DNA of 64,000 bases from Candidatus Gastranaerophilales bacterium (GCA_944324185.1 CALUVI010000005.1:1-64000); one strand, 5' to 3'. Positions 1 through 9,002 are shown, counted from the first letter of the stretch. Made by a program: numbers and translations. Notes: a model not told the origin generated them from the sequence alone.

Positions 1-216
1 ATCGGAATTCAGGCGACAGGTGATTATGACAAAGATTACGCAGCATTCAACAACGCCATTCAGTTATTGAGCCAGAGTGCAATTGACGGTCAGGCAATGA
101 CATATTTTGCAGGCTTAAGATCTGAGGCGCAGCAGGCTTTTGGATTGTCCAATAAGCCGGAAGCTCAGGAAGCGCCGATAACATATAGAGCATATCAGGC
201 GCAATTTATGAGCTAA
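1..216 (+). CDS. C-terminal end of an unidentified protein (5' cut by window)
   Basis: An open frame runs from the first base to a TAA at 214-216, giving the last 71 residues of a protein that starts outside the window. The tail is rich in Gln and Ala (SQSAIDGQAMTYFAGL, then SEAQQAFG) and looks helical and soluble. No motif allows a family to be named. An intrinsic terminator follows 6 nt after the stop, which supports this as a real gene end. Confidence 0.6.
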   Translation: MGIQATGDYDKDYAAFNNAIQLLSQSAIDGQAMTYFAGLRSEAQQAFGLSNKPEAQEAPITYRAYQAQFMS

Positions 217-222
217 GTTTAG

Positions 223-253
223 GGCGGTCTTTGCAGCGGTGAGACCGCCTTTT
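223..253 (+). terminator. Intrinsic terminator
   Basis: GGCGGTCT (223-230) and AGACCGCC (242-249) form a perfect 8-bp GC-rich stem with an 11-nt loop, followed by TTTT. It closes the gene entering from the left edge and separates it from the SDR gene. Confidence 0.85.
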
Positions 254-277
254 GGTAGATTCGATTTTTTATCCTTA

Positions 278-286
278 TGATATAAT
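278..286 (+). promoter_or_regulatory. Extended -10 promoter for the SDR gene
   Basis: TGATATAAT is a perfect extended -10 (TGnTATAAT) 20 nt before the ATG at 307. No convincing -35 hexamer lies 17 nt upstream, which is common for extended -10 promoters. The short leader carries AGGGA as a weak ribosome site. Confidence 0.55.
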
Positions 287-306
287 ATTCATAGGGATTT
301 TTTATT

Positions 307-1011
307 ATGAATATACTGATAACAGGTGCAGGAAGAGGAATCGGCAAAGCTATTGCAGCTGCTTGTATGGAAGCAGGTGAAAGAGTTTTTGCAACCGGAC
401 GCAATGAAGAGCTTTTAAAAGTGTATGAAAACTATTTTATTGCAGATTTGACCAATCAAAGTGAACTTGAAGCTTTAGGCGGTTATATAGAACAAAATAA
501 CATAGATGTTCTGGTTAATAATGCAGGTGAGTATATTTATTCTCCAATAGAAGATGTAAGCCTTTTACAAATTGAACATATTATAAAAACCAATCTGGAA
601 GCGCCTTTGTACTTGATAAAAAAGTCGGTTCCTTATATGAAAAAGAATCATTGGGGAAGGATAATTAATATCGGGTCTATAAGCGGAATTGTGGGCGAAG
701 CCGGTGCAAGTTTGTATTCAGCGGCAAAATCAGGGTTAATCGGCGCTGCAAAATCTCTTGCCTTAGAACTTGCAGAATACGGAATTACAGTTAACACAAT
801 TAATCCGGGCTGGGTTGATACCGATATGGGAAATTCTTCCGCCTCGGAAGGAGACTTCTCTAAAGAAGAAATTATTGAATGCATTCCGCAAAAAAGGTTT
901 GTGACACCTCCGGAAGTTGCCGGCATGGTTAAGTATTTAATCTCAAATGATGCACGGGGTGTTACGGGGCAGTCAATAAATCTTTGTGCGGGGCTGACAT
1001 GCGGATGCTGA
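307..1011 (+). CDS. SDR-family oxidoreductase (FabG-like)
   Basis: A 234-residue classical short-chain dehydrogenase/reductase of normal family length. It has the NAD(P)-binding TGAGRGIG motif at 6-13, NNAG at 71-74, the structural Asn96, a Ser near 124-126 and the catalytic YSAAK (Tyr137, Lys141). The C-terminal NPGWVDT motif is also typical. The family reduces ketones or oxidises alcohols in the cytoplasm. FabG-type 3-oxoacyl-ACP reductase is the closest textbook relative, but the substrate cannot be read from sequence. It stands alone behind its own extended -10 promoter, away from other fatty-acid genes, so a role outside the core fatty-acid cycle is possible. Confidence 0.85.
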   Translation: MNILITGAGRGIGKAIAAACMEAGERVFATGRNEELLKVYENYFIADLTNQSELEALGGYIEQNNIDVLVNNAGEYIYSPIEDVSLLQIEHIIKTNLEAPLYLIKKSVPYMKKNHWGRIINIGSISGIVGEAGASLYSAAKSGLIGAAKSLALELAEYGITVNTINPGWVDTDMGNSSASEGDFSKEEIIECIPQKRFVTPPEVAGMVKYLISNDARGVTGQSINLCAGLTCGC

Positions 1012-1367
1012 GGAGTTATTGAAGGATTTACAGTGACCAGGTGATCAAGTGATCAAGAAGAGTTACTGGTGACAAAGTGATTAAGTGACAGAGAATATAA
1101 AAATAGTAGTGTGGAGCTTGCTCCACAAGAAATGTAGGTTGGGGGAGACCCAACAAAAACTAAATGGATTACCACGGCGCTTACGCGCCTCGCAATGACG
1201 GCAAATTTGAATGTAAGCCGATAAACTAGCCGTCATTCCGGGGGTAAATGTATTGAGTTGGTATGTCAAACGCCAAGCTTGCCGTCATTCTGAACCCGAC
1301 AGCAATTCAGGGGTAAAGAATCTCTTAAACTTATACAAAAACATATTAATAATAAACGAGGTAAATA
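1012..1367 (+). repeat. Composite intergenic repeat island A
   Basis: A gap of 356 bp with no credible gene. It holds GTGA-rich heptad-like repeats (about 1031-1090), the hairpin GTGGAGCTTGCTCCAC (1111-1126), a GTTGGG...CCCAAC hairpin (about 1138-1156), the ATGGATTACC...CTCGCAATGACG module (about 1164-1200), GGGGTAAAT (1241-1249) and CGTCATT fragments to about 1315. The last 50 bases carry the bioB leader with GAGG as ribosome site. Confidence 0.8.
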
Positions 1368-2303
1368 ATGTTAAGCAAAGATGAATTATTAAAATTATAC
1401 AATATGGATTTAGACGAGCTTTTAAAAGAGTCTCAAAAATACTTAAAAGACAAAGTCGAATTTTGTTCGATAATTAACGCCCGCTCCGGCAAATGCTCGC
1501 AAAACTGCAAATATTGCGCCCAGAGCTCACACTACAATACCGATATTGAAACTTATCCACTAATGGGGGTTGAAACCGTTGTTCACGCAGCACTTGACGG
1601 GGTAAAAAACGGAGCTGACAGAATTGCAATCGTTACTTCCGGCAAAACGCCCGATGAAAGCGACTTTGGCAGAATGCTCGATATGATTAAAGCTTTGAAT
1701 AAAGAAGGAATAAAAAGCTGCGCAAGTATTGGAATTTTAAACGAAGAGCAGGCTAAAAAGCTTTCCGAAGCAGGTCTTGTGAGGTTTCACCACAACATTA
1801 ACACCTGCAAGTCTTATCACCCGCAAATATGCACAACGCACAATTATGAAGACAGAATCAATACTGTAAAACTCGTCAAAAAATACGGCATGGAGCTTTG
1901 CTGCGGCGTTATAATCGGTATGGGAGAAACTGTAGAACAGAGAGTTGAAATGGCGCTTGAGCTTGCTGAAATCAATCCTGAAAGTATTCCGGTAAACATT
2001 TTGACCCCGATTCCAAACACTCCGTTTGAGAATTATTGGGATAAAATTGATGAAGAAAATGTTTTGAGAACACTTGCAATCTTCAAGATAGCTTGTTCGA
2101 ACGCTTCAATAAGAATTGCCGGCGGCAAGAAAGCAAGATTATCGGAAGAAACTCTTGAAAAAGCATTCAAATATTGTGCAGATTCTGCAATCGTAGGGAA
2201 TTATCTTACCACAACAGGTTTTTCTCCGGAAGAAGATAAAAAGCTTGTTAAAAAAGCCGGCAGAAAGGTAAATATACAAAGAGGAAATTATGTCGCTGTT
2301 TAA
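1368..2303 (+). CDS. bioB: Biotin synthase
   Basis: A 311-residue radical-SAM enzyme that inserts sulfur into dethiobiotin, the last step of biotin synthesis, in the cytoplasm. The BioB signature lies at 43-56, with CSQNCKYC giving the SAM-cluster cysteines Cys43, Cys47 and Cys50, followed by AQSSHY. The downstream LTPIPNTPFE motif is also typical. Length is at the short end of the family. The start follows ACGAGG at a normal distance. No bioA, bioD or bioF lies in this window, so the enzyme may act on imported or remotely made dethiobiotin. The next gene starts inside the last 14 bases, so the two are co-transcribed, although the partner is functionally unrelated. Confidence 0.95.
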   Translation: MLSKDELLKLYNMDLDELLKESQKYLKDKVEFCSIINARSGKCSQNCKYCAQSSHYNTDIETYPLMGVETVVHAALDGVKNGADRIAIVTSGKTPDESDFGRMLDMIKALNKEGIKSCASIGILNEEQAKKLSEAGLVRFHHNINTCKSYHPQICTTHNYEDRINTVKLVKKYGMELCCGVIIGMGETVEQRVEMALELAEINPESIPVNILTPIPNTPFENYWDKIDEENVLRTLAIFKIACSNASIRIAGGKKARLSEETLEKAFKYCADSAIVGNYLTTTGFSPEEDKKLVKKAGRKVNIQRGNYVAV

Positions 2304-2829
2304 ATTATTTTTAATATTCTGTAAAATAGGAGCAATTCTTCTCGGCGGCGGATATGTAATACTGCCGATTATGACAAGCGAATTTGTCGACAAGAGAAAA
2401 CTAGTTTCACACGATGATGTTATTGACTATTTTGCGCTTGCTCAATCTCTTCCGGGAATTATTGCTGCTAATATGTCAATGTTTATCGGGTACAAACTCC
2501 GTGGGAAGTGGGGCGCAATTATTGCAATGCTCGGGGTTACTTTTGTTCCGTTCTGGTGTATTGTTTTATTGGCTTCGATAATTTCCACCCTGATTAATAA
2601 TTCCTACATTCAAGGCGCATTGTGGGGTGTAGGAGTGTCTGTAATAGCGTTGATTATGCTGACAGTAAGAGAAATGTGGCAAAAATCAAAGAGGGATAAC
2701 TTTTTCTATACTATATTTATCCTAACTCTTTTGACATTACTCATTTTTAAGCTTTCCCCGATCCAGACAATTCTACTGTTTGCGCTTCTTGGAGTCGGGT
2801 ATAAAAAACTCAGGGAGGGTAAGGCATGA
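2290..2829 (+). CDS. Chromate transporter family, N-terminal-type half
   Basis: A 179-residue membrane protein with one CHR domain. It carries the GGGYVILPIM motif near residues 18-27, the LAQSLPGIIAAN motif near 52-63 and about five hydrophobic segments. Long ChrA proteins have two CHR domains in one chain. Here the two halves are adjacent genes (2290-2829 and 2826-3353) overlapping by ATGA, so they probably assemble as a heterodimer. The family exports chromate by exchange, but many short-chain pairs have unknown natural substrates. GAGG inside the end of bioB serves as ribosome site. Confidence 0.88.
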   Translation: MSLFKLFLIFCKIGAILLGGGYVILPIMTSEFVDKRKLVSHDDVIDYFALAQSLPGIIAANMSMFIGYKLRGKWGAIIAMLGVTFVPFWCIVLLASIISTLINNSYIQGALWGVGVSVIALIMLTVREMWQKSKRDNFFYTIFILTLLTLLIFKLSPIQTILLFALLGVGYKKLREGKA

Positions 2830-3353
2830 TTTTTGTCCACCTTTTCTTAGAATTTTTTAAAATAGGTTTATTTTCATTCGGAGGCGGATACGCAACAATT
2901 CCGTTTCTTTATCATATATCACAGGTTTATAACTGGTATTCGCTGGATGAACTTACGCAAATGGTTGCAGTGGCGTCAATTACTCCGGGACCTGTCGGTA
3001 TAAATGTTGCAACGTATGCGGGGCTAAAAAGTGCAGGAATTTTAGGTTCAGCGCTTGCTACCGTTGCGGAAATGCTGCCGTCGCTTTTTCTTGTAATTAT
3101 AGTTTCAAAACTCCTTAGAAAATTCAGCGACAATTTTTACGTAAGGTCTTTGATTGAAACACTAAAACCTATAAGCTGCGGACTTTTAACCGCCGTTGCA
3201 ATAGGACTTTTAAAGCCGGAAATCAAAGATATAAAAGCAATGATTCTGCTTGCTTTTCTTCTGCTTATCAGCTGGAAATCAAAAAAAGATCCTTTGTTTT
3301 ATATTCTGATTGCTGCTGTAGCCGGAGTTTTAATTGCTTTTTTTAAACTGTAA
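2826..3353 (+). CDS. Chromate transporter family, C-terminal-type half
   Basis: A 175-residue membrane protein with the second CHR domain: FSFGGGYATIPFL near residues 17-29 and ASITPGPVGIN near 50-60, the latter being the family's conserved proline-glycine loop. It overlaps the preceding half by 4 bp (translational coupling). Both halves are needed for an antiparallel two-domain transporter. The stop codon lies inside the stem of the following hairpin. Confidence 0.88.
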   Translation: MIFVHLFLEFFKIGLFSFGGGYATIPFLYHISQVYNWYSLDELTQMVAVASITPGPVGINVATYAGLKSAGILGSALATVAEMLPSLFLVIIVSKLLRKFSDNFYVRSLIETLKPISCGLLTAVAIGLLKPEIKDIKAMILLAFLLLISWKSKKDPLFYILIAAVAGVLIAFFKL

Positions 3354-3387
3354 GCGGAAATTCTTAAAACGATTTCCGCTTACAGTT
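3346..3387 (+). terminator. Long hairpin at the end of the bioB-chr operon
   Basis: AACTGTAAGCGGAAAT (3346-3361) pairs perfectly with its complement at 3372-3387, giving 16 bp with a 10-nt loop and including the stop codon of the second chr gene. A strong U-run is missing, so it may act as a weak terminator or an mRNA 3'-end stabiliser. Confidence 0.6.
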
Positions 3388-4037
3388 ATTGTTGGCTTCC
3401 CAAACCTATACATTTACCAACCCTCTTTAAAATTTCTATTCACTAATAATAGGTCAGGCTTTAACCCGACAATAACTTACACAACTTTTGTGGAGCAAGC
3501 TCCACACTACTGCTTTTTATATATCTTCGTTTTTTCTTCTTTGGAAAACAAAGAAGAAAAAACGAAGCAAAAAAGAAGAAACGTTGTTGTTATGAATGCT
3601 CTTCGAGCATAGGATTAAACGGCTGTTGCGGGCAAAGCCCGCACTTCACCCCTCGCTAAAAACGCTCGGGAGGGCTTCGCCGCTGATAGAAATTGTTATA
3701 TGGCAGTCGGTGCAGTAGTGTGGAGCTTGCTCCACAACCATAGTATAAGTCGGCGTAGGGTGGGAAAAGCGTCAGTGTTCCCACCGGAAAAAGTTATCGT
3801 CAGGTAAAACCTGACCTACATTTCCAAACAAATTGAACATCAGCGCGCATTCCCTCTCCAACGGGGAGGGCTAGGGAGGGGGTTAGAAGTACATAATAGT
3901 AAATAGGTCGTGCTTTAGCCAGATAATAACTTCCACAACTCTTGTGGAGCAAGCTCCACACTACAGTTTTTATTTCCTCAGTCACTTAGTCACCAGCCCC
4001 CTCTTGGTCACCTGTTCACTTGATCACTGTAAAAACC
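3388..4037. repeat. Composite intergenic repeat island B
   Basis: This 650-bp gap has no credible gene. It contains three copies of the GTGGAGC(TT/AA)GCTCCAC hairpin at 3490-3505, 3720-3735 and 3944-3959, in both orientations. It also has GTCAGGCTTTAACCCGAC-type units near 3452 and 3905, the hairpin TGCGGGC/GCCCGCA (3627-3643), a 51-bp block at 3833-3883 that recurs exactly at 24479-24529, and GTGA-type heptads at about 3967-4028 in inverted orientation to those near 1031-1090. Confidence 0.8.
3525..3567. repeat. 19-bp perfect hairpin
   Basis: The 19-base arm at 3525-3543, beginning CTTCGTTTTTTCTTC, is perfectly complementary to 3549-3567, with a 5-nt GAAAA loop. It sits inside repeat island B and is followed by an A-rich purine stretch. 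Its role is unknown. Confidence 0.7.
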
Positions 4038-4694
4038 TTACTTTTCAGAGCCTTTCATAACGACTTTAAGTTCAACTCTGCGGCTTTTTGCATAATCTTC
4101 TTTGCCGTTTACAAGAATCGGAGAGGAGAAGCTTGCGCCTTCTACAATAATCATTTTTCTTAAGCGGTTTCCGTTTTCTTTGTTATACGGGGTATTTGTC
4201 ATATAATTAGCTACTTCATAAGCTCTTTTAAGGCTCAATTCCATATTTTTCATATATTGCTCGTCTTCTGAAAATTCACCTTTGAATGTTTGTGAATCAG
4301 TGTGCCCTTGAATTATGATTTTTTCTATATTATTGTTCAAATACTCATTAGAAAATATTGAATCCAGATACGCCGGAGAAAATTTTGCCAGATACTGTTT
4401 ACCTTTATCAGAAAGCTCATAACTGTTTACATCAAAAAGTTCCAGATCAGAAATTTTTACAACACCGGAAGTATCAATATTAGCATCAATATTTTGTTCT
4501 TTTAAAGTCTCTTCAAGAGCCTGCGCTGCTTTTTTCTGTTCGAGTTTACTCTGGAGTTTTTCATAATAACTGGTCATATACGTATAGAAAAACAGCACAA
4601 TAAAAACCAGCACAAGAGCGGTCATCAAATCTGTCATTGTAACCCAGAAAATATTATCTACACCTGTATCTTCCTTGCGCGGTCTTATTCTCAT
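4038..4694 (-). CDS. ZorB/MotB-like stator protein with OmpA-type domain
   Basis: A 218-residue inner-membrane protein. A short cytoplasmic N-terminus leads into one transmembrane helix (about 20-42). Asp22 in TDLMTALVLVF sits where MotB/ZorB stators carry the ion-conducting aspartate. After a charged coiled linker comes an OmpA/MotB-type peptidoglycan-binding domain with QGHTDS (about 133-138), LSLKRAYEVANYM and KSRRVEL. It lies 9 bp behind the ZorA-like gene on the same strand, so the two should form an A5B2-type proton- or sodium-driven unit. No flagellar genes are present. ZorAB of the Zorya anti-phage system is the best-fitting family; a generic MotAB-like energiser remains possible. Confidence 0.75.
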   Translation of the reverse strand: MRIRPRKEDTGVDNIFWVTMTDLMTALVLVFIVLFFYTYMTSYYEKLQSKLEQKKAAQALEETLKEQNIDANIDTSGVVKISDLELFDVNSYELSDKGKQYLAKFSPAYLDSIFSNEYLNNNIEKIIIQGHTDSQTFKGEFSEDEQYMKNMELSLKRAYEVANYMTNTPYNKENGNRLRKMIIVEGASFSSPILVNGKEDYAKSRRVELKVVMKGSEK

Positions 4695-4703
4695 TCAAAC
4701 CTC

Positions 4704-5591
4704 TTAAAATAATTTATCCACAACATCCCCACCGTTATTTCCTTTATTAAAGGACTCATTCAGCTTATTTAAACTGTATAAAATATTTTCCAGGTAAGGG
4801 ACTGTTGTATTACTTATACATTTATCAATTGCTTTTGCAAAATTTTCAGGCAGAGCCTTTAACAGTTTTTCGTTTGTAATGCTCTGGATTTTTGATTCTT
4901 TTACAAGATCAATAAGGAATTTTTCACTGGTTACAACATCAAACAGTCTTATTAATTCTTTCTGGATTGCAAGGTAATATTTTTTGCACATTCTGTTATA
5001 CATAATTTTTTCTATAAACATAAACAGAAGTGAAAAACCTACCGCAAAAACCGAACATAGTGCTGCTATTTGAATATTAGCGATAAGTCCGTTAAGAGAT
5101 TGCCCGACATTTGATTCCATGGAAAAATTTACTTCCGTAAATGCGACAGCCATTTTTAAAAATGTAAAAAATGGTCCGAGACCTGTCAGAAGCGTCGGCA
5201 TGGTCTGTATAAATTTATGGTTAATTTTTGAGTAAACAAGAGTATCTTCATTAAAAAAGTATGAAGCGTCAAGTGTCAAATATATTTCCGGTTTAAATTC
5301 GTTATTGGAAGTAGGATTTTTTGCAGCTACAAAAAGTTTTTCAGGAAAAATCAGTGCTTTTTTAAAATCCTCCCATGAGGTTGATGTAAAAGCGTTATTC
5401 TTCATAAAATTATCAAGTTCATTAAAACGATATGACAATTCTTTTTTGTTCAACGATCTTAAGAACACATACACTGCGTTAAGATTCTTTTCTACTTTTG
5501 CATAGTTCTTCAGAACAGTCATTATAAAAAACAGAAAAAATGCCGTGATAATTAAAATTGCAGGCTCAATTAAAATCTTTAATAAAGTCAT
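4704..5591 (-). CDS. ZorA/MotA-like channel subunit
   Basis: A 295-residue membrane protein. It has a transmembrane helix near 5-28, a cytoplasmic domain, then TM helices around 130-152 and 170-196. The segment PTLLTGLGPFFTFLKMA resembles the TGLG-TFLG motif of ZorA proteins. Zorya ZorA usually has a long cytoplasmic coiled-coil tail that senses infection. Here only about 90 residues follow the last helix, so the tail is short. The ribosome site GGAGAGGG is next to the ATG. It is transcribed divergently from the 1,097-residue zinc-ribbon protein across 91 bp. I see no ZorC, ZorD or ZorE. Confidence 0.72.
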   Translation of the reverse strand: MTLLKILIEPAILIITAFFLFFIMTVLKNYAKVEKNLNAVYVFLRSLNKKELSYRFNELDNFMKNNAFTSTSWEDFKKALIFPEKLFVAAKNPTSNNEFKPEIYLTLDASYFFNEDTLVYSKINHKFIQTMPTLLTGLGPFFTFLKMAVAFTEVNFSMESNVGQSLNGLIANIQIAALCSVFAVGFSLLFMFIEKIMYNRMCKKYYLAIQKELIRLFDVVTSEKFLIDLVKESKIQSITNEKLLKALPENFAKAIDKCISNTTVPYLENILYSLNKLNESFNKGNNGGDVVDKLF

Positions 5592-5669
5592 ACCCTCTCC
5601 CGAATAGCTACAAAAAATATTTTCAAAAATATTTACCCCTAAATTATAGCATAAAGTTTAATTTTAGAC

Positions 5670-5675
5670 TATAAT
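5670..5675 (+). promoter_or_regulatory. -10 box for a probably leaderless transcript
   Basis: TATAAT ends 7 nt before the ATG at 5683, and there is no Shine-Dalgarno sequence between them. Initiation at the usual distance would place the first base at or next to the start codon. The -35 region is not recognisable. Confidence 0.5.
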
Positions 5676-5682
5676 TCTAGAT

Positions 5683-8600
5683 ATGAAATGTCCTAAATGT
5701 CATAAAGAGATTTCAGAAAATGTGACAGTTTGTCCGCACTGTCATAAAGTTTTAGCACTGGAATGCCCGAACTGTAATTCAACAGGCGAAAATCCTGTTT
5801 GTGAAAAGTGCGGATATATTATCCTTACTAAATGTTCAAAATGCGGAAAAACAGTCTCTACTGCCTCAGAGAAATGCAAGTGCGGCTTTCCGGTTAAGAC
5901 AAGTCTTGCGTATCAGGAGTGTGAATGTGATGAATTCGCTTCTCTTGTTATAAAATTTGGAGCTTTAAAAAACATAAGGCGTCAGTTAGGCTCGCAGGAA
6001 TTATTCACAAAATTCTTTTTTAAACTTAAAAATCTTTTGACAGCTCAATTTGCAGGACTGGAAGGTAAAATTATAACTTACAACGATATTTTTATTGTAA
6101 ACTTCAACAAAGAATTATCATTCCCGACTTCTGCCAACAAAGCCGTCAGACTTGCACTGAAGCTAATGAATGCGTTTGCAGATTTAAATTTCCGGATATT
6201 AGAAGAACTTAAAACTCCCCTCAATCTAACAATTTCAATTATTAAGAAAAGTTCAGAAGATTTGCAGGAAAAGATAACGGTCGATAATAATGTCAAGCTG
6301 CTTTCTGTTAAGAGAAATGAGAAAAAATATTTGAAGGGTATGCAAATTATACTTGATCAATTTGTTTTTGACAGCGTAAGCAATGATTACCAAACAGACT
6401 CCCTTTATTCCGTAGAAAAAAATGGAAGTTCCTTGATGTATTATGAAATCCTTCTGGAAAATTATATTCTGCCTCCGGATGAAGGAATATCCGAAACTCC
6501 GGTAGATATTCAGCCGCAAAGTATAAAAAAGGCAACTGTTCAACGAGAAAAAAACGATGATATTTACGGGTTTAAAGTCTTTGATATCAATGCAAAGTGC
6601 AGTTTTGTTAAAACAAATGCCGTTTCTTTCTTTGAGCAATATAAGGAAAATAAAATTGTATCAATTCGTTCTGAAAAAGGTCTGGGAATAAATACATCAG
6701 ATCTGGTTAATTATTATAAATCAAAGGGGATTCGGGTTATTCATGCTGTATGTACCGAAGAGTTGAATTACAAACCTTGGGGTGTTTTGACACAACTTTT
6801 TAAAGATTATTATAATCTGCCTTTTCACAGTGCTTCTATTCCTAAAGACTTTGAAGCGAAGCGCTTTTCCGCAATACTTGATTTAATAAAATCCACTCCC
6901 AGAAAAGCTTCTTCTCCTGAGGATGCCAGATTTGCATATATGGAAGATTTCGGGGTATTATTAGCTTCTCTGAAAAACACTGTTGTTATAATTGAAAATT
7001 TTGAATATATTGACGATACTTCCATTCAGACTATTTCTCTCTATTTTGACAGATTTAAGAATATTAACGCACAATTTGTATTTACAACCGACAGTGAAAC
7101 TTCTTTGCATTCAAAAATTAAAGGACTTTTAAGAACCGGGCTGTACACAGAATATATTCTGCAAAAGACCGGCATGGACAGTATGCTTTCTTCCCTGAAA
7201 GAAGAAGCTTCCGACTTTATTCAGTCTTTTTATTTTGAAAAAATAAAGGAGAATTTTCAGGGCTCATATCTTTATTTTGATAATGCGCTAAGATATCTTA
7301 TGGAAAAAAATATTCTTCTTTGTTTTGAAAATAGACTGTTGATAAAAAGTAACAGTTCTGTTATAATGCCGAATACTCTTGCGGGACTTTTAAAAGCAAG
7401 GCTTAAGTTCATGAGCAGGAATATGGATGCGTCACTGGTTCTTGCATATGCCGCTTATCTTGGAGAAAGACTTGATTATGATATTCTTACGCAGCTTGGA
7501 ATAAAAGATGTTGCAAAAGCTGTTCAAGTTTTAGAGAGAGCAGGGTTTGCTTTTGTTGAAAATAATATACTGTACATAAATAACTATAATCTTATAAAAC
7601 CGGTTATTCTTGATTCTCTGAAAAAAGAAGCTAATGAATTTATGTCAAAAAATATACTGGCAAAAATCGGAAAAGGGCTTGATGATACATCAACGCTTCT
7701 TATTATGGGAAAACTAGGGCTATTTAAGGAAGAATATCTGCTTCTCTGGAGAAACTCCCAGTTAGCTATGACCGCCGGAGACTATGATGCTTATCTGAAA
7801 AACTGTCTCGGATTTCTGTCTCTCATAGAGCATATAGGAAACAATATTCCGGAGGAAGATATTGAAAACAATAAAAAAGAAGTTTATCAGAATATCTTAA
7901 TGAGTTTGTATAATTATTCTCCTGCAAAAATTTATTCAATAGAAAATATTCTTCTGATAGATGCAATGAATGAAAATAATAATGAAAAAATTGTAAAATT
8001 ATCAAATCTTATGTTGCAAGGGGCTTTGATAGCTTCAAATTATACGGATGCTCTAACGCTTTTGCATAATATTCTGACGCGTATGGAAAATCCGACATTG
8101 CTGACTTCCGACGGTGCTGTTAATACAAAATTCCTGCTTCTCTCTTTAGTGAATATAGAAATACTGTTTAATATAGGTGATTTTTCTCAGTGCGTTGATG
8201 TATCAAATGACTTACTCGGAGTTATAAAGGCTGATATAATAGAAAAAATTAAACCGGTCAGTTTTTCTACCAATCTTTTTGTTGAACACATGCTTGATAC
8301 TTTCAGGCTTACTGCTTTTGCAAAATTATTTTTACTGGATAAAGATCTGGACAATTTCTTTGATTTAATAAAGCAGACTCTTAACGTTGATATGCCGGAT
8401 AAAGAATGTATCTTAGCAATAAGAGACTTTTTGCAGGGCAAAAGTTTTTCAACTTCAAATGTTGAAAACGCTACAAGTTTTTCAAAGGTAATTTTCCTGA
8501 TATTGCAGGAATTTGCATCCCATAAAGACGACTATAAAACATTTGCCCAGAATATATATCAGGCAAAATTGCTTGCTGCCGATATTCACCAAACCCAGAT

Positions 8601-8976
8601 TGAGATGCTGTGCGACCTCTTGATAGCTTATTCATACGCAAATATCGGTATCAAACAGAAAGCAGAGATTATATACAACGACATTCTGGAAAAAGCTGAA
8701 AATTCCGCAATATTTAATATTTTAACGCTTGCAAAATACTTTATTGCCCGCCTCTATATTTCTGACAATAAACTCCATGACGCCCTGATGATAATCAATG
8801 ATACCCTTGCACTTATTCAGAAATACAATAATCAGGCAAAAATTGTATACATTCTCTTTGAAAAACTCTTTATTGAAACTGCCAAATCTCTTGGGCTTGA
8901 TTCAATAGACATCTCCTCGGAAGAGCAGAAGCTTTCACTCGCTGCTGAAAACGGCGAGCTGTCACGTCTGATATAA
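5683..8976 (+). CDS. Large zinc-ribbon protein with degenerate cyclase/AAA-like and TPR-like regions
   Basis: A 1,097-residue protein of unknown function. The N-terminus has three Cys4 zinc ribbons (Cys3/6/17/20, Cys28/31/40/43, Cys51/54/65/67). Residues about 80-265 resemble a worn class III nucleotide-cyclase fold. A STAND/AAA-like region follows, but the expected Walker A is replaced by RSEKGLGIN (329-337, no Lys-Ser/Thr), and the Walker B-like VVIIENFEYIDD (434-445) has Glu-Asn where Asp is usual, so ATP hydrolysis looks unlikely. The remaining half is all-helical with TPR-like repeats. Zinc ribbon-cyclase-AAA-TPR proteins are known signalling scaffolds. Divergence from the ZorAB-like pair suggests a functional link, but that is inference. 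No transmembrane segment is seen. Confidence 0.7.
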   Translation: MKCPKCHKEISENVTVCPHCHKVLALECPNCNSTGENPVCEKCGYIILTKCSKCGKTVSTASEKCKCGFPVKTSLAYQECECDEFASLVIKFGALKNIRRQLGSQELFTKFFFKLKNLLTAQFAGLEGKIITYNDIFIVNFNKELSFPTSANKAVRLALKLMNAFADLNFRILEELKTPLNLTISIIKKSSEDLQEKITVDNNVKLLSVKRNEKKYLKGMQIILDQFVFDSVSNDYQTDSLYSVEKNGSSLMYYEILLENYILPPDEGISETPVDIQPQSIKKATVQREKNDDIYGFKVFDINAKCSFVKTNAVSFFEQYKENKIVSIRSEKGLGINTSDLVNYYKSKGIRVIHAVCTEELNYKPWGVLTQLFKDYYNLPFHSASIPKDFEAKRFSAILDLIKSTPRKASSPEDARFAYMEDFGVLLASLKNTVVIIENFEYIDDTSIQTISLYFDRFKNINAQFVFTTDSETSLHSKIKGLLRTGLYTEYILQKTGMDSMLSSLKEEASDFIQSFYFEKIKENFQGSYLYFDNALRYLMEKNILLCFENRLLIKSNSSVIMPNTLAGLLKARLKFMSRNMDASLVLAYAAYLGERLDYDILTQLGIKDVAKAVQVLERAGFAFVENNILYINNYNLIKPVILDSLKKEANEFMSKNILAKIGKGLDDTSTLLIMGKLGLFKEEYLLLWRNSQLAMTAGDYDAYLKNCLGFLSLIEHIGNNIPEEDIENNKKEVYQNILMSLYNYSPAKIYSIENILLIDAMNENNNEKIVKLSNLMLQGALIASNYTDALTLLHNILTRMENPTLLTSDGAVNTKFLLLSLVNIEILFNIGDFSQCVDVSNDLLGVIKADIIEKIKPVSFSTNLFVEHMLDTFRLTAFAKLFLLDKDLDNFFDLIKQTLNVDMPDKECILAIRDFLQGKSFSTSNVENATSFSKVIFLILQEFASHKDDYKTFAQNIYQAKLLAADIHQTQIEMLCDLLIAYSYANIGIKQKAEIIYNDILEKAENSAIFNILTLAKYFIARLYISDNKLHDALMIINDTLALIQKYNNQAKIVYILFEKLFIETAKSLGLDSIDISSEEQKLSLAAENGELSRLI

Positions 8977-9002
8977 ATCTAACGGGTTTTTCATTCAGCT
9001 TT

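Noticed and set aside
3334-3612. Plus-strand open frame of 92 codons in repeat island B
   Set aside because: It runs through the operon-end hairpin, a GTGGAGC hairpin and the 19-bp palindrome, has no ribosome site and reads as low-complexity; it is a by-product of repeats.
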